A stretch of 47,330 nt of DNA from Chachezhania antarctica (GTDB lineage Bacteria > Pseudomonadota > Alphaproteobacteria > Rhodobacterales > Rhodobacteraceae), in NCBI RefSeq assembly GCF_003646465.1, contig NZ_QZEX01000020.1, positions 1-47,330 on the forward strand, written 5' to 3'. Positions 5,505 to 14,359 of the stretch are shown one piece after another; positions within the stretch are counted from its first letter, which is position 1, and each line of letters begins with the position of its first letter. The notes beneath the pieces are model-generated. The model was not told where the DNA came from, made no database searches, and saw only the letters and a list, made by a program, of their open reading frames with translations. Position numbers and translations under genes: made by a program.

Positions 5505-6722
5505 ATGGCTGCCCCCCATCTCGACAATCGCACCGCGCGGCGGCTGTTCCTTCACAGCCACGGGCTGGGCGCAGCGCCCGCCGGCCCCGGCAAGGGCGCC
5601 GACCTGATGGACGTGGTCGAACGGCTGGGCTTTGTCCAGCTTGACAGCGTGCGCACCGTGGCGCGGGCGCATGACATGATCCTGCGGGCGCGGCGGACGT
5701 CCTACCGGCCCCCTGCCCTCAAGAGGCTCTACGAGGTCGACCGCCAGCTGTTCGAACACTGGACGCACGACGCGTCGATGATCCCCAAGGCCTACTACCC
5801 GCACTGGCTACTCAGGTTCGACCGGGATGCCGCGCGGCTGAAGGAACGCTGGAAATCGTGGCAGGGCGAGGCCTTCCAGTCCAAGTTCGACGATGTGCTG
5901 ACGCATATCCGCGACCATGGATCGGTGTCCTCGGCCGAGGTCGCGCCGGAGGAGGAACGGTCGAGCGGCGGCTGGTGGGATTGGCACCCGTCGAAGGCCG
6001 CGCTGGAGTTCCTGTGGCGCACGGGGCAGCTGGCCGTCGTGTGCCGGAACGGGTTCCAGAAACGCTATGACCTGACGGAGCGGGTGATCGAGGAACATCT
6101 GCACACCCCCTCCCCCCGACCCGAGGCGCAAGAAACCATCGACTGGTGCTGCCGCGGCGCGCTGAACCGGCTGGGCTTTGCGACATCGGGCGAACTGGCG
6201 GCCTTCTGGGCGACCGTTACACCCGACGAAGCCAAGGCGTGGTGCACCCGCATGCTGGCGGCCGGAGAGATCGAGGCGGTAACCATCACCTGCAATGACG
6301 GCGCGGTCCGCAAGGTGTTTGCCTGGCCGGGGATCGAAAAAGAAGCCGCCGCTCTGCCCCCGCCGCCGGGGCGGATGCGGGTATTGTCGCCCTTCGATCC
6401 GGCCCTGCGAGACCGTAAGCGGGCCGAGCGGCTGTTCGGCTTCTACTACCGGATCGAGATTTTCGTGCCCGCGCCCAAGCGGATCTACGGCTATTACGTC
6501 TTCCCGCTGATGGAAGGCGACCGGCTGGTCGGCCGGATCGACATGAAGGCCGACCGCGACGCGGACGAATTGGCGGTCACCGCACTCTGGCCCGAGACCG
6601 GGGTGAAATGGAGCACGGGCCGCCAAGGACGTCTGGAGGTCGAACTGGACCGCGTCGCCCGGTTCTGCGGTGTCGCCTCGGTACGCTGGCTGGACGGCTG
6701 GCTGCGCGACCCGAAGGTTTAG
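5505..6722 (+). CDS. ycaQ: YcaQ/AlkX-type winged-helix DNA glycosylase
   Basis: 405 residues, the usual length of the HTH_42/YcaQ family, whose E. coli member unhooks interstrand DNA crosslinks and excises alkylated bases. The catalytic Q-phi-D motif is present as Gln45-Leu46-Asp47 in FVQLDSVRTV. The AlkZ branch, which acts in antibiotic self-resistance, carries QxQ instead, so this belongs to the housekeeping branch. Further family features are the tandem winged helices, FEHWTHDASMIP, LSPFDPALRDRKR and YYVFPLMEGDRLVGRIDMKA. It follows the LacI gene by seven bases with no ribosome site of its own. Its stop overlaps the stop of the convergent boxR. Confidence 0.8.
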   Translation: MAAPHLDNRTARRLFLHSHGLGAAPAGPGKGADLMDVVERLGFVQLDSVRTVARAHDMILRARRTSYRPPALKRLYEVDRQLFEHWTHDASMIPKAYYPHWLLRFDRDAARLKERWKSWQGEAFQSKFDDVLTHIRDHGSVSSAEVAPEEERSSGGWWDWHPSKAALEFLWRTGQLAVVCRNGFQKRYDLTERVIEEHLHTPSPRPEAQETIDWCCRGALNRLGFATSGELAAFWATVTPDEAKAWCTRMLAAGEIEAVTITCNDGAVRKVFAWPGIEKEAAALPPPPGRMRVLSPFDPALRDRKRAERLFGFYYRIEIFVPAPKRIYGYYVFPLMEGDRLVGRIDMKADRDADELAVTALWPETGVKWSTGRQGRLEVELDRVARFCGVASVRWLDGWLRDPKV

Positions 6723-7648
6723 CGCGGCGCCAGAAACCCGCGCGCTTCGATCAGGCACAACAGGTCTTCCAGCGACTGTTCGGTCGTCTTGCCTGACGTG
6801 TCCAGATGCGCCTCGGCCCGTGCGTAAAGCTCCTCGCGTTCGGTGAGGATCGAGCGCAGCTGCTCCATCGCTTCCGGGTTGCCGGCCATCGGACGTTCGT
6901 CGCCCTGCGCGCGGACGCGGGACATGTGTTCATCGGGGGACGTGCGCACCCAGACCGTGTGGAAATGGGCCAGAAGCTGGGCATAGGCCTCCGGGTCCGA
7001 CACGATGCCGCCGGCAACCGCCAGCACCAGCGCATCGTGGGTTTCGACCATCCGCGTGACAGCCTGCGCTTCCAGCTTGCGATAGCCCTCCTGCCCGTAG
7101 AGCGCCATGACCTCGGCCACGGGCATGCCGCTCTGATCCTCGATCTCCTTGTTCAGTTCCACGAAGGGCAGCCCCAGCGCATCGCCCGCCAGTTCGCCCA
7201 GCGTCGATTTTCCGGCCCCGCGCAGACCCACAAGGCAGATCCGGTTGCGCCGCGCATCCGGGACCTCTCCCGGCGCGAGAAGTTCCAGCACCTGCGCCTG
7301 CACTTCGGCCGACGCCGCGCGATACAGATCGGCAATCCGCGTCGCCTCCCCCGGCAGATGGGGTTCGCCCGCGATCAGCCATTCAAGGCGCTGGTCCAGC
7401 GCGACGGCCACACGCTCCAGCAGCGCGATCGAGATGTTTCCCTGTCCGGCTTCCAGCTGCGCAAGGTAGCGCGCCGATACCCCCGATGCCTCCGACAGCG
7501 CCCGCCTTGGCACGCCCTTTTCCGTCCGTGCGGCCCGAACCCGCGCGCCCACGCGGCGCATCACGTCGGATGGCAGCGGTTCCGGCGCCTCCGGTGTGGA
7601 GTGGGCGCGAGGCGGACGTAATCCGCGGGGCAGTGGCTGGTCGGACAT
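6719..7648 (-). CDS. boxR: BoxR/BzdR-type benzoyl-CoA-responsive repressor
   Basis: 309 residues combining an XRE helix-turn-helix (about 32-93, with LSEASGVSARYLAQLEAGQG) and a C-terminal shikimate-kinase-like domain (about 135-305) with P-loop GLRGAGKST at 141-149. This two-domain plan defines BzdR/BoxR, in which the kinase-like part senses benzoyl-CoA and releases the repressor from DNA. The protein starts at an ATG at 7648, is the last gene of the minus-strand box cluster, and has a TGCA-type site (7712) just upstream. It should repress the benzoate-CoA ligase and boxC promoters until benzoyl-CoA accumulates. Its TAA overlaps the stop of ycaQ. Confidence 0.9.
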   Translation of the reverse strand: MSDQPLPRGLRPPRAHSTPEAPEPLPSDVMRRVGARVRAARTEKGVPRRALSEASGVSARYLAQLEAGQGNISIALLERVAVALDQRLEWLIAGEPHLPGEATRIADLYRAASAEVQAQVLELLAPGEVPDARRNRICLVGLRGAGKSTLGELAGDALGLPFVELNKEIEDQSGMPVAEVMALYGQEGYRKLEAQAVTRMVETHDALVLAVAGGIVSDPEAYAQLLAHFHTVWVRTSPDEHMSRVRAQGDERPMAGNPEAMEQLRSILTEREELYARAEAHLDTSGKTTEQSLEDLLCLIEARGFLAPR

Positions 7649-7711
7649 GAGAAACCTTTAAGAACAATACGCCCGAGGCTACCCCGAATACTTTCCAAGG
7701 AAAAGGATGGA

Positions 7712-7725
7712 TGCATTATTCTTCC
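7712..7725. promoter_or_regulatory. Candidate BoxR half-site upstream of boxR
   Basis: TGCATTATTCTTCC; on the minus strand it reads AATAATGCA, resembling the TATAATGCA cores at the boxC and benzoate-CoA ligase promoters. It lies 64 bases upstream of the boxR ATG. The second TGCA of the full operator is missing, so this would be a weak site. Confidence 0.35.
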
Positions 7726-7733
7726 AGTGGGTC

Positions 7734-8153
7734 TCACACTGGCAGGTAAGGCTCCACCGCCGCGCGGATTTCATCGGGTGCCGGGCGCGACGTGAAATCG
7801 GCGGAGTTCGTGAAGACGCAGACGAAGCGGCCTTCGAAACAGGGCGTGCCATCCTGCGATCCTTCGACGGCGAACTCGATGCTCTTGGTGCCCAACCGCA
7901 CGGGCCGGACCGCGCAGATCAGCCGGTGGCGCGGCGTGACGGGCGACCGGAAATCGAGCCTCATGTGCACGAAGGGAGAGCCATAGCCGCGGTCGATCTC
8001 CATCTGGAACCAGCCGTCGCCGTCCAGCACATGTTCCCAGAACCCGTTGATCGCATCCAGCGCCCAGGCGGGAATGCGGGCGGTGTAGGCGATCCTGGCC
8101 GGGTCGCAGTCGCCCCAGGTGACGCGGATTTCGTGCAGGTACGGATCCCGCAC
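7734..8153 (-). CDS. Acyl-CoA thioesterase (hot-dog fold)
   Basis: 139 residues, the length of a 4-hydroxybenzoyl-CoA-type (4HBT) thioesterase. VTWGDCDPARIAYTARIPAW near residue 11 carries the family's active-site Asp region, and GSPFVHMRLDFRSPV matches the central helix/strand. The GTG at 8153 shares a base with the TAG of boxA, so translation is coupled. In a box cluster it may hydrolyse stalled benzoyl-CoA or ring-opened CoA esters to recover CoA; that role is inference. The start codon is GTG because no upstream or nearby ATG fits. Confidence 0.8.
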   Translation of the reverse strand: MRDPYLHEIRVTWGDCDPARIAYTARIPAWALDAINGFWEHVLDGDGWFQMEIDRGYGSPFVHMRLDFRSPVTPRHRLICAVRPVRLGTKSIEFAVEGSQDGTPCFEGRFVCVFTNSADFTSRPAPDEIRAAVEPYLPV

Positions 8154-9331
8154 TAGTAGGTTTCCACGTGATAGCGCCCGTCTTCGCGCATCTCGTCCCG
8201 GATCGCCATCCAGTCCAGCCCAGCGCTGCGCGCAATGTCGGACAGGGCCTGATCGACCCCCTGCTCCATCGCCTTCAGGCCGCAGATATAGATGTACCCC
8301 TTGGGGTCCTTCATCAGCGTCAGCACGCGGTCGGCTTCATCGCGCAGACGGTCCTGAACATAGGCCTTCTTTTCCCCCGTCTCGCGCGAGAAGGCGAAGA
8401 GCTTGGACATGAAGCTGTCGGGCACCTTCTTCAGCGGCCCGAAATACGGCAGCTCCGCCGGCCGCCGGGCGCCGAAAACAAGCGTCAGGGAGCCGTTCAG
8501 AGACGGAAACTCCCGCTGCCGGTGCATCGTGAAGGCGCGGAACGGGGCGGACCCGGTGCCGGTGCAGATCATCAGCAGGTGCGCCTCCGGGTCCGACGGC
8601 ATCAGGAACGTGGCGCCGAACGGCCCCGTCAGGCTGACCTTGTCGCCCACCTTCAGGTCGCAGATGTAATTCGAACACAGCCCGTGCTCCTCCCGCTTCA
8701 CGGTCAGGGAGATGTTGTGATAGCCGGCCCGTTCGCCATCCCGCGGGCTGGACACGGAATAAAGCCGCGGCAGGTGGGCCTTGCCGTCCGCGTCCTTGCC
8801 GGGCGCGATGATGCCAAGGCTCTGACCTTCCAGCACCGGGAAGGGCAAGCCGCCGAGATCGAGGATGATGTGGCGCACGTCGCTGTCGCTGCCCGCCTCG
8901 GTCAGGCGGAAATTGCCGGTCACCGTCGCCTCGGCCGGTTTGCCGAGGTTGTACATGTTGATCGCGGGCTTCGATGCCGTCGCCGGCGCCTTTGCTTTGC
9001 CCCCGGCCCCGGCATGGGCCTGGGCCAGAAGGGCCGCGATGGGATCCTCTTCGGCCTCGTCCTCGTTGGCTTCGATCTCTTCCTGCTCGGGCAGTTCCAT
9101 CCATTCGTACTGGTCGTCCAGCGAATAGGGGTCCGCCACCACGCGCCAGTTGTCGATGGATCCGGTGGGGCAGACCGGGATGCAGTCCATGCAGAAATTG
9201 CATTTCGATGCGTCGACCACGACGTTGTTGTCGTCATGTTCGATCGCTTCGACCGGGCAGGCCATTTCGCAGGTATAGCAGCGGATGCAGATCTCGGGAT
9301 CGATCACGTGCTGCTTCAGGGGCTTGTTCAT
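8153..9331 (-). CDS. boxA: Benzoyl-CoA 2,3-epoxidase reductase subunit BoxA
   Basis: 392 residues from an ATG at 9331 (GGAAG upstream); a longer frame to 9424 is unlikely because it would run into the small upstream gene. Two 4Fe-4S clusters are bound by Cys15/18/21/25 (CIRCYTCEMACP) and Cys44/47/50/54 (CNFCMDCIPVCP). A linker rich in Glu follows, then a ferredoxin-NADP reductase module with FAD motif RLYSVSSPRDGE, NADPH motif GTGSAPFRAF and the C-terminal YICGLKAMEQGVDQAL. It passes electrons from NADPH to BoxB. All family features are intact, and it sits between the small CxxC gene and the thioesterase. Confidence 0.95.
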   Translation of the reverse strand: MNKPLKQHVIDPEICIRCYTCEMACPVEAIEHDDNNVVVDASKCNFCMDCIPVCPTGSIDNWRVVADPYSLDDQYEWMELPEQEEIEANEDEAEEDPIAALLAQAHAGAGGKAKAPATASKPAINMYNLGKPAEATVTGNFRLTEAGSDSDVRHIILDLGGLPFPVLEGQSLGIIAPGKDADGKAHLPRLYSVSSPRDGERAGYHNISLTVKREEHGLCSNYICDLKVGDKVSLTGPFGATFLMPSDPEAHLLMICTGTGSAPFRAFTMHRQREFPSLNGSLTLVFGARRPAELPYFGPLKKVPDSFMSKLFAFSRETGEKKAYVQDRLRDEADRVLTLMKDPKGYIYICGLKAMEQGVDQALSDIARSAGLDWMAIRDEMREDGRYHVETY

Positions 9332-9345
9332 GAGGGCTTCCGTGA

Positions 9346-9531
9346 TCAGTCGCCGTCGCCCGACCGCGCGGACCGCCGCAGCACTGCGTCGGGCACGGTC
9401 AGCGCATCCAACAGGGCAAGACAAGTCCCGTTGCAGCCGGGGCAGTCGATGCAGGGCCCATGGATCGTCGAAAGCTGACGCGACAGGGTGTTGGTCCGGG
9501 TGCGGGGCGTGGGTTGGCGAGCAATTTCCAT
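9346..9531 (-). CDS. Small CxxCxxC protein of the box cluster
   Basis: 61 residues from an ATG at 9531 with an excellent AGGAGG eight bases upstream. A GTG at 9630 would make 94 residues but has no ribosome site. The core is HGPCIDCPGCNGTCLALLDA: three cysteines in C-x2-C-x2-C plus a fourth four residues on, a spacing that could bind a metal or Fe-S centre. It lies between boxB and boxA on the same strand, 14 bases before boxA. I recall similar short proteins in other alphaproteobacterial box operons but know of no assigned function. Maturation or electron transfer for the BoxAB system is a reasonable guess, not shown. Confidence 0.6.
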   Translation of the reverse strand: MEIARQPTPRTRTNTLSRQLSTIHGPCIDCPGCNGTCLALLDALTVPDAVLRRSARSGDGD

Positions 9532-9697
9532 CTCGGTTGCCTCCTCCTTGGTCCGGTCATCCGGCCTGGGTGTCTGGGTCACCTTGGTCTTTGCGCGGTG
9601 CGCGCGGGACGGGAACGGGATGATCTTCACGGGAACAGACCGGGATGTCGAGTGAAACCGCTGCGCGGGCGCCCCCCGCGCACCGGGATGGCGCGTA

Positions 9698-11149
9698 TCA
9701 GGCCATGTGCAGCTTGACGTATTCGAAGTCGCCCGGCTTGTTGTCGATCCCGACCTTCGGCGGCGCGATCCAGCTGGCGTACTGGCCGGGTTCGGTGACC
9801 GGTGTCATCAGCGACTGGATGAAATCGCCATCCGCCTTCGACGGCAGCCATTCGCCGGACTTCGCATCGAATTCCTCCTGCGACAGCAGCGTCCCATCGG
9901 GCGCGAAGGTCTTGCCCGCGAACACCCCGATCTGGCGGTGAAAGCTTTCGTGCGGCAGGGCCATTTCGAATTTCACGCCGGTCTTTTCGATGATCTTGTT
10001 CCAGCGGCCCACGCCACCGGCGGCATCCTTGGTGTAATCGTCGCGCAGACGCATGTTGATCGCCGTCAGCGCCGGGACCGACTTGCGCACCAGCTTGCCA
10101 TCCTCGAAATCCCACACGTCGTAGGTGGCATCGTTCAGCTTGTGGTCGTCCTTGATCCGGCTTTCCATGAACCGGCCCTTGATGCCGGAATTGAACGCGT
10201 TCGCGGCGTTGGTCGAAACCTCCTGCCCGAAAAGGTCCAGCGACAGGGTGTAGTGCAGGTTCAGCTTCTTCTGGATCGTCGGCAGGTCGATCACGCCCAG
10301 CGCGCGGATCTTGTCGATGTCGTAGGGATCGTCGATCCCGGCCTCGATCATCGCCTCGCAGGTCTTCTGGATCGTACGGCCCACACCGGTTTCGCCCACG
10401 AACATGTGGTGGGCTTCTTCCGTCAGCATGAAGCGGCAGGTGCGCGACAGCGGGTCAAAGCCCGATTGGGCAAGGCTTTCCAGCTGCATCTTGCCGTCGC
10501 GGTCGGTGAAATAGGTGAACATGAAGAACGACAGCCAGTCCGGCGTTTCCTCGTTGAAGGCACCCAGCATCCGCGGCGCCTCGTCCGAGCCCGAGGACCG
10601 GCGCAGCAGATCGTCCGCTTCCTCCCGCCCGTCACGGCCGAAATACTTGTGCAGCAGGTAGACCATCGCCCAAAGGTGGCGGCCTTCTTCGACGTTCACC
10701 TGGAAGAGGTTGCGCAGGTCGTAGAGCGACGGCGCAGTCAGGCCAAGGAAGCGCTGCTGTTCGACCGATGCGGGTTCGGTATCGCCCTGGATCACGATCA
10801 GGCGGCGGAGCATCGACCGGTATTCGCCCGGCACTTCCTGCCATGCGGGTTCGCCGTAATGTTCGCCGCAGGGGATGCGGCGGTCTTCGACTTGGGGGGC
10901 CAGCAGAACGCCCCAGCGGTAGTCCGGCATCTTCACGTAATCGAACTTGGCCCAGCCCTTCGGATCGACGCTGACGGCGGTCCGCAGGTAGACAAGGCTC
11001 TCCTGGAATTTCTGCGGGATCAGGTCGTTCCACCAGTTGATGTAGCCCGGATGCCATTTCTCAAGCGCCTTCAGCACGCGCTTGTCGGAGCTCAGGCCCA
11101 CGTTGTTCGGGATCTGCGTGTCGTAGCTTACGTTGATCAAGTCGGACAT
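9698..11149 (-). CDS. boxB: Benzoyl-CoA 2,3-epoxidase catalytic subunit BoxB
   Basis: 483 residues, slightly longer than the roughly 475 typical of BoxB, the class I diiron oxygenase that epoxidises the ring of benzoyl-CoA. The diiron ligands known from Azoarcus BoxB appear at a constant offset: Glu125, Glu155 and His158 (VEEGRHLW), Asp216 (FTYFTDRDG), Glu245 and His248 (LTEEAHHMF). The start is an ATG at 11149 (MSDLINVSYDTQ). It is followed by the CxxC gene and boxA. A dispersed palindrome (11208-11270) separates it from boxC. The gene is intact and confidently assigned. Confidence 0.96.
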   Translation of the reverse strand: MSDLINVSYDTQIPNNVGLSSDKRVLKALEKWHPGYINWWNDLIPQKFQESLVYLRTAVSVDPKGWAKFDYVKMPDYRWGVLLAPQVEDRRIPCGEHYGEPAWQEVPGEYRSMLRRLIVIQGDTEPASVEQQRFLGLTAPSLYDLRNLFQVNVEEGRHLWAMVYLLHKYFGRDGREEADDLLRRSSGSDEAPRMLGAFNEETPDWLSFFMFTYFTDRDGKMQLESLAQSGFDPLSRTCRFMLTEEAHHMFVGETGVGRTIQKTCEAMIEAGIDDPYDIDKIRALGVIDLPTIQKKLNLHYTLSLDLFGQEVSTNAANAFNSGIKGRFMESRIKDDHKLNDATYDVWDFEDGKLVRKSVPALTAINMRLRDDYTKDAAGGVGRWNKIIEKTGVKFEMALPHESFHRQIGVFAGKTFAPDGTLLSQEEFDAKSGEWLPSKADGDFIQSLMTPVTEPGQYASWIAPPKVGIDNKPGDFEYVKLHMA

Positions 11150-11207
11150 GTCCGGTCTCCCTCAAATGCTGGTTGCGCGGGGTCCGCGCTGTTGTCTTTC
11201 GGGTCAT

Positions 11208-11270
11208 GGTGCGTGGAAACCACGCACCCTACGGATGCCGCCGCGGCAGGGTGCGTGGTTCCTACGCACC
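11208..11270. repeat. Dispersed palindrome family A, copy 1
   Basis: Two units, GGTGCGTGGAAACCACGCACC (11208-11228, one base over a 20-mer) and GGTGCGTGGTTCCTACGCACC (11250-11270), surround a short spacer. Each unit is itself an inverted repeat. Further copies lie at 31144-31214 and 44071-44133. This copy sits between boxC and boxB, which read the same way. Confidence 0.85.
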
Positions 11271-11284
11271 GCAACGCCCGGCCG

Positions 11285-12946
11285 TTACACCCGCTCCATG
11301 TTGTAATCGCCGCGCTTGCCGGTGCCGTAGCGGCGCAGCGCACCGTCTTCGCCCACCGCGTTCGGGCGCTGGAAGATCCAGTTCTGCCACGCGGTCAGCC
11401 GCCCGAAGATCCGGGTTTCCATCGTTTCGGGCCCGGCAAAACGCAGGTTCGCCTCCATCCCCGTCATCGCATCGGGCGAGAAGCTGGCGCGTTCCTCGAA
11501 GAAGATCCGCACCTCGTCCTCCCAGTCGATGTCATCCAGGATCTGCGTCACCAGCCCGGCCTCGTCTGCATCCGCCGCCTCCAGCGGTTCGCCGATCCGG
11601 TCCTTCAGCGCGGTCACGGTGTCCGGCTCGCCCAGGAACCGCGTCTCAAGACGGGTCAGGTCGTTCGACATGCGGTAGGTGCCGAAATTGCCCTCCGACA
11701 GGGTGACCGTCGCCATCGGGCGATTGTCGCCGTCGAACTCGTCTTCCATCATGTAGCTGCGATCGACCGACCACAGCAGTTCCGCCAGCACGCCCGCGTA
11801 GCACGACCCGTGCTCGACCAGCGCCACAAGGCTGCGCGAGGTCATGTCGACCCGCTTCAGCACCCGCTTCCAGTATTTCAGCATCTCGTTGGCCAGCCAG
11901 TGATCCTTGTTCGCCAGCAACAGCGCCTCGTGCGCCAGAACCTGTTCCGGGTCGCCCTGCGTGGTGAAAGCCACCAGCCCGATCTCGCGTTCGTTCAGGC
12001 GCAGGTGCAGCAGCGCATCGTCCAGTTCCCGCGCGGCGCGAAGCATGTAGGCCTGGTCCCCTGCTGCCAGCAGCGCATCCATGTCGGCGGGCGCATCGGC
12101 GTCCGGGCCTTTGACCCGGATCGTGGCCTTGCCGACCGCGCGGTCGATATCGACCTCGACCAGCGAATAGGTGACCGACCCGTCCTCGCCGAAACTGCGC
12201 TGGATCGGCGTCAGTTCGATGCCCTTCAGATCGCCCGGTTTCGCGGACGCGGCCGCGAATTCCTTCGCCCGCTCCTGCACCGTTTCGTCGAATGTCGCGT
12301 TGGGGATGACCTCGTCCACCAGCCGCCAGTCCCGCGCGCGCTTGCCCTTGATGCCTTCCTCGATCGAACAGAAGATATCGGCCCGGTCGCGCCGAACCTT
12401 GCGCTTGTCGGTCACACGCGTCAGCCCGCCCGTGCCCGGCAGCACGGCCAAGAGCGGCACTTCGGGCAGCGCGACGGAGGACGAACTGTCATCGGTCAGC
12501 ATGATGTAGTTCGACGCCAGCGCCAGTTCGTACCCGCCCCCGGCGCAGGCGCCCTTCACGGCGCAGATGTATTTCTGGCCGGAATCCTCTTCCGCCGCCT
12601 CGTAGGTGTTCCGCGTCTCGTTCGTGAACTTGCAGAAGTTCACCTTGTGGGCATGCGCGGCCCCCGCCAGCATCCGGATATTCGCGCCCGAGCAGAAGAC
12701 CTTGTCCTTGCCCGATTGCATGATGACGACCTTCACTTCGGGATGTTCGAACCGCATCCGCTGGACGACATCCGCAAGCTCGATATCCACGCCCAGATCG
12801 TAGGAGTTCAGCTTCAGCTTGTAGCCGTCGAACAGCCCGCCATCCTCGTCCACGTCCATGTAGAGGTTGGCGATCTCGCCATCGTATTCCACCCGCCAGT
12901 GGCGGTACTTCGACGGATCCGTCTGAAAGTCGATACGCTGGGACAT
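11285..12946 (-). CDS. boxC: 2,3-epoxybenzoyl-CoA dihydrolase BoxC
   Basis: 553 residues, the characteristic double length of BoxC within the crotonase superfamily. The N-terminal crotonase core shows the oxyanion-hole segments DKVFCSGANIRMLAG (about 105) and KGACAGGGYELALASNYIML (about 150), followed by PEVPLLAVLPGTGGLTRVTD. The enzyme opens 2,3-epoxybenzoyl-CoA to 3,4-dehydroadipyl-CoA semialdehyde and formate. It is the first gene after the promoter region at 13016-13087 and should head the boxC-boxB-CxxC-boxA transcript. The ATG at 12946 begins MSQRIDFQTDPSKYRHW, a typical BoxC start. Confidence 0.96.
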   Translation of the reverse strand: MSQRIDFQTDPSKYRHWRVEYDGEIANLYMDVDEDGGLFDGYKLKLNSYDLGVDIELADVVQRMRFEHPEVKVVIMQSGKDKVFCSGANIRMLAGAAHAHKVNFCKFTNETRNTYEAAEEDSGQKYICAVKGACAGGGYELALASNYIMLTDDSSSSVALPEVPLLAVLPGTGGLTRVTDKRKVRRDRADIFCSIEEGIKGKRARDWRLVDEVIPNATFDETVQERAKEFAAASAKPGDLKGIELTPIQRSFGEDGSVTYSLVEVDIDRAVGKATIRVKGPDADAPADMDALLAAGDQAYMLRAARELDDALLHLRLNEREIGLVAFTTQGDPEQVLAHEALLLANKDHWLANEMLKYWKRVLKRVDMTSRSLVALVEHGSCYAGVLAELLWSVDRSYMMEDEFDGDNRPMATVTLSEGNFGTYRMSNDLTRLETRFLGEPDTVTALKDRIGEPLEAADADEAGLVTQILDDIDWEDEVRIFFEERASFSPDAMTGMEANLRFAGPETMETRIFGRLTAWQNWIFQRPNAVGEDGALRRYGTGKRGDYNMERV

Positions 12947-13015
12947 GCCTTGCTCCGATATCTCGTCATCTTGGGTGCATCTTAGGCGCCGACAGACGCC
13001 CGGTAAAGATAAACG

Positions 13016-13087
13016 TGCATCATATTGCCCACTACGGACCCAGAATTGGGCTGCAGTTCCAGATTTTCATCCATTTTATGCATTATA
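13016..13087 (-). promoter_or_regulatory. boxC promoter with BoxR-type TGCA sites
   Basis: On the minus strand a perfect TATAAT (13087-13082) runs directly into GCA, giving TATAATGCA as at the benzoate-CoA ligase promoter. Downstream TGCA sites lie at 13052-13055 and 13016-13019; the last has TGCC six bases on, giving TGCA-N6-TGCc. No good -35 is visible. The leader to boxC would be about 130 bases. Confidence 0.55.
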
Positions 13088-13092
13088 TTTCT

Positions 13093-13542
13093 CTATTCAG
13101 ACGTCAGACCCGCTTCCACCCGCTCCAGCCAGTTCAGAAGCTCCTCCGGATCCCGGCCCAGAATCACCTGCCCGCCGCCCCCGATCTCGCTCACATGCCC
13201 TCGCGCAATTTCGCAAAGCCGAAGCGCGGCCTTCCCGCGCCCCATCCGCGCCTTCACCGTGGCGTTGGCCCCCTGGATCACGGCCTGCACGAAGATCTTT
13301 TCGGCCGATCCGTCGGGCAGAGCCATCCAGACCGGCTCCAGCACCTCGTGCGCTTCCCAGCCATAACCCGCCTGCATCAGCGACCACCCGGCCGCCCATG
13401 ACCGGCTTTCCGCCAGATCCTTGGGCGAAAGCCCGGGGCGGATCTCGTAATGGAACGCGGCGAACAGCTCCTCGGGATGCCGCGCCGTCTGGCCCGGCAG
13501 GTACGCATGGGGCGGGCGCCAGTCGGGATCAGGCGGTTTCAA
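13093..13542 (-). CDS. DUF309 protein
   Basis: 149 residues matching the DUF309 pattern: PHAYLPGQTARHPEELF near residue 11, WEAHEVLEPVW in the middle and FVQAVIQGANATVKARMG after it. The family is all-helical, of unknown function, and often sits in catabolic operons. The start is a TTG at 13542 with GAGG nine bases upstream, 14 bases inside the end of the alpha/beta hydrolase gene, so translation is coupled. It is the last gene of the ligase operon before the boxC promoter. Any link to benzoyl-CoA handling is by position only. Confidence 0.8.
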   Translation of the reverse strand: MKPPDPDWRPPHAYLPGQTARHPEELFAAFHYEIRPGLSPKDLAESRSWAAGWSLMQAGYGWEAHEVLEPVWMALPDGSAEKIFVQAVIQGANATVKARMGRGKAALRLCEIARGHVSEIGGGGQVILGRDPEELLNWLERVEAGLTSE

Positions 13543-14356
13543 CCCGGGCCGCCTCGAACTCTTCCAGATGGTCGATGAAGCCGGAAACGCCTGCCAAAAC
13601 CGCCTCGGGCTGTTCCAGATGCGGGGCGTGACGGCAGTGGTCGATCACCAGCATCTCGACCGGCGCGTAGGAGCGCTCATCGATCACCTCGATCTGGGCC
13701 AGCGAGCCGTACTGATCGTCGCGGCCTTGAATCGCCAGAACCGGCACGCGGATGTAGTCGATGGTGTCGGCCACGTTCCACGCCTTGAAATCCGGGTGCA
13801 ACCAGACATCGTTCCAGCCCCTGAATGCCCCCTCGGGATCGCGGTGATACTTGGCCATCTTCGCGCGCATGTCGGTATCGGCGAACGCGGTGCGGGCCTT
13901 CGCGATCTCGGCCAGCCCCATATCTTCGGTGAAGAAATGCGGCGCCATCAGGATCATGGCGCGGATGCGATGGTCCTGCACGTTCCCGGCATGAAGTGCC
14001 GCGATGGTTGCCCCATCGGAATGGCCGAACAGGATGAAGCGTTCCGCGCCGATGGCATCCAGCACATGGGGCAGCACGTCGACCGCCTCCCGCGTCATGA
14101 AATCCAGCGGCTTGGGCAGTTCGGTCGGGTCCGACTGGCCGTAGCCCTGCCGGGAATAGACAAAGACTCCGCAGCCCGCCCGGTCGGCCAGCCGCGCGGG
14201 GAAATCGCGCCACAAAGCGGCCGAGCCCAGCCCTTCGTGCAACAACACGATCGTCGGCGCCGCGTCGCCGGGTTCACGTCCGAAACAGGCGTATTCCAGC
14301 GTTACCCCGTCCACGGTCAAGGGGGTCTTCGGATCGGCCGACCAGTCGAGTGCCAT
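13529..14356 (-). CDS. Alpha/beta hydrolase of the box cluster
   Basis: 275 residues with a full alpha/beta-hydrolase triad: nucleophile Ser in LFGHSDGATIAALHA, Asp in AIQGRDDQYGSL and His in DHCRHAPHLEQPE. The oxyanion segment is LLHEGLGSAALWRDFP. The ATG at 14356 lies three bases after the TAA of the benzoate-CoA ligase, so the two are co-translated. Alpha/beta hydrolases recur in box clusters. They may hydrolyse an ester or CoA-linked form of the incoming aromatic acid or a side product. The substrate cannot be read from the sequence. Confidence 0.8.
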   Translation of the reverse strand: MALDWSADPKTPLTVDGVTLEYACFGREPGDAAPTIVLLHEGLGSAALWRDFPARLADRAGCGVFVYSRQGYGQSDPTELPKPLDFMTREAVDVLPHVLDAIGAERFILFGHSDGATIAALHAGNVQDHRIRAMILMAPHFFTEDMGLAEIAKARTAFADTDMRAKMAKYHRDPEGAFRGWNDVWLHPDFKAWNVADTIDYIRVPVLAIQGRDDQYGSLAQIEVIDERSYAPVEMLVIDHCRHAPHLEQPEAVLAGVSGFIDHLEEFEAARVETA

Positions 14357-14359
14357 CGC

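Noticed and set aside
9707-12985. 1092-codon open frame on the plus strand opposite boxB and boxC
   Set aside because: It is a GC-rich antisense shadow. The minus strand carries two complete, well-matched enzymes with ribosome sites and conserved catalytic residues.
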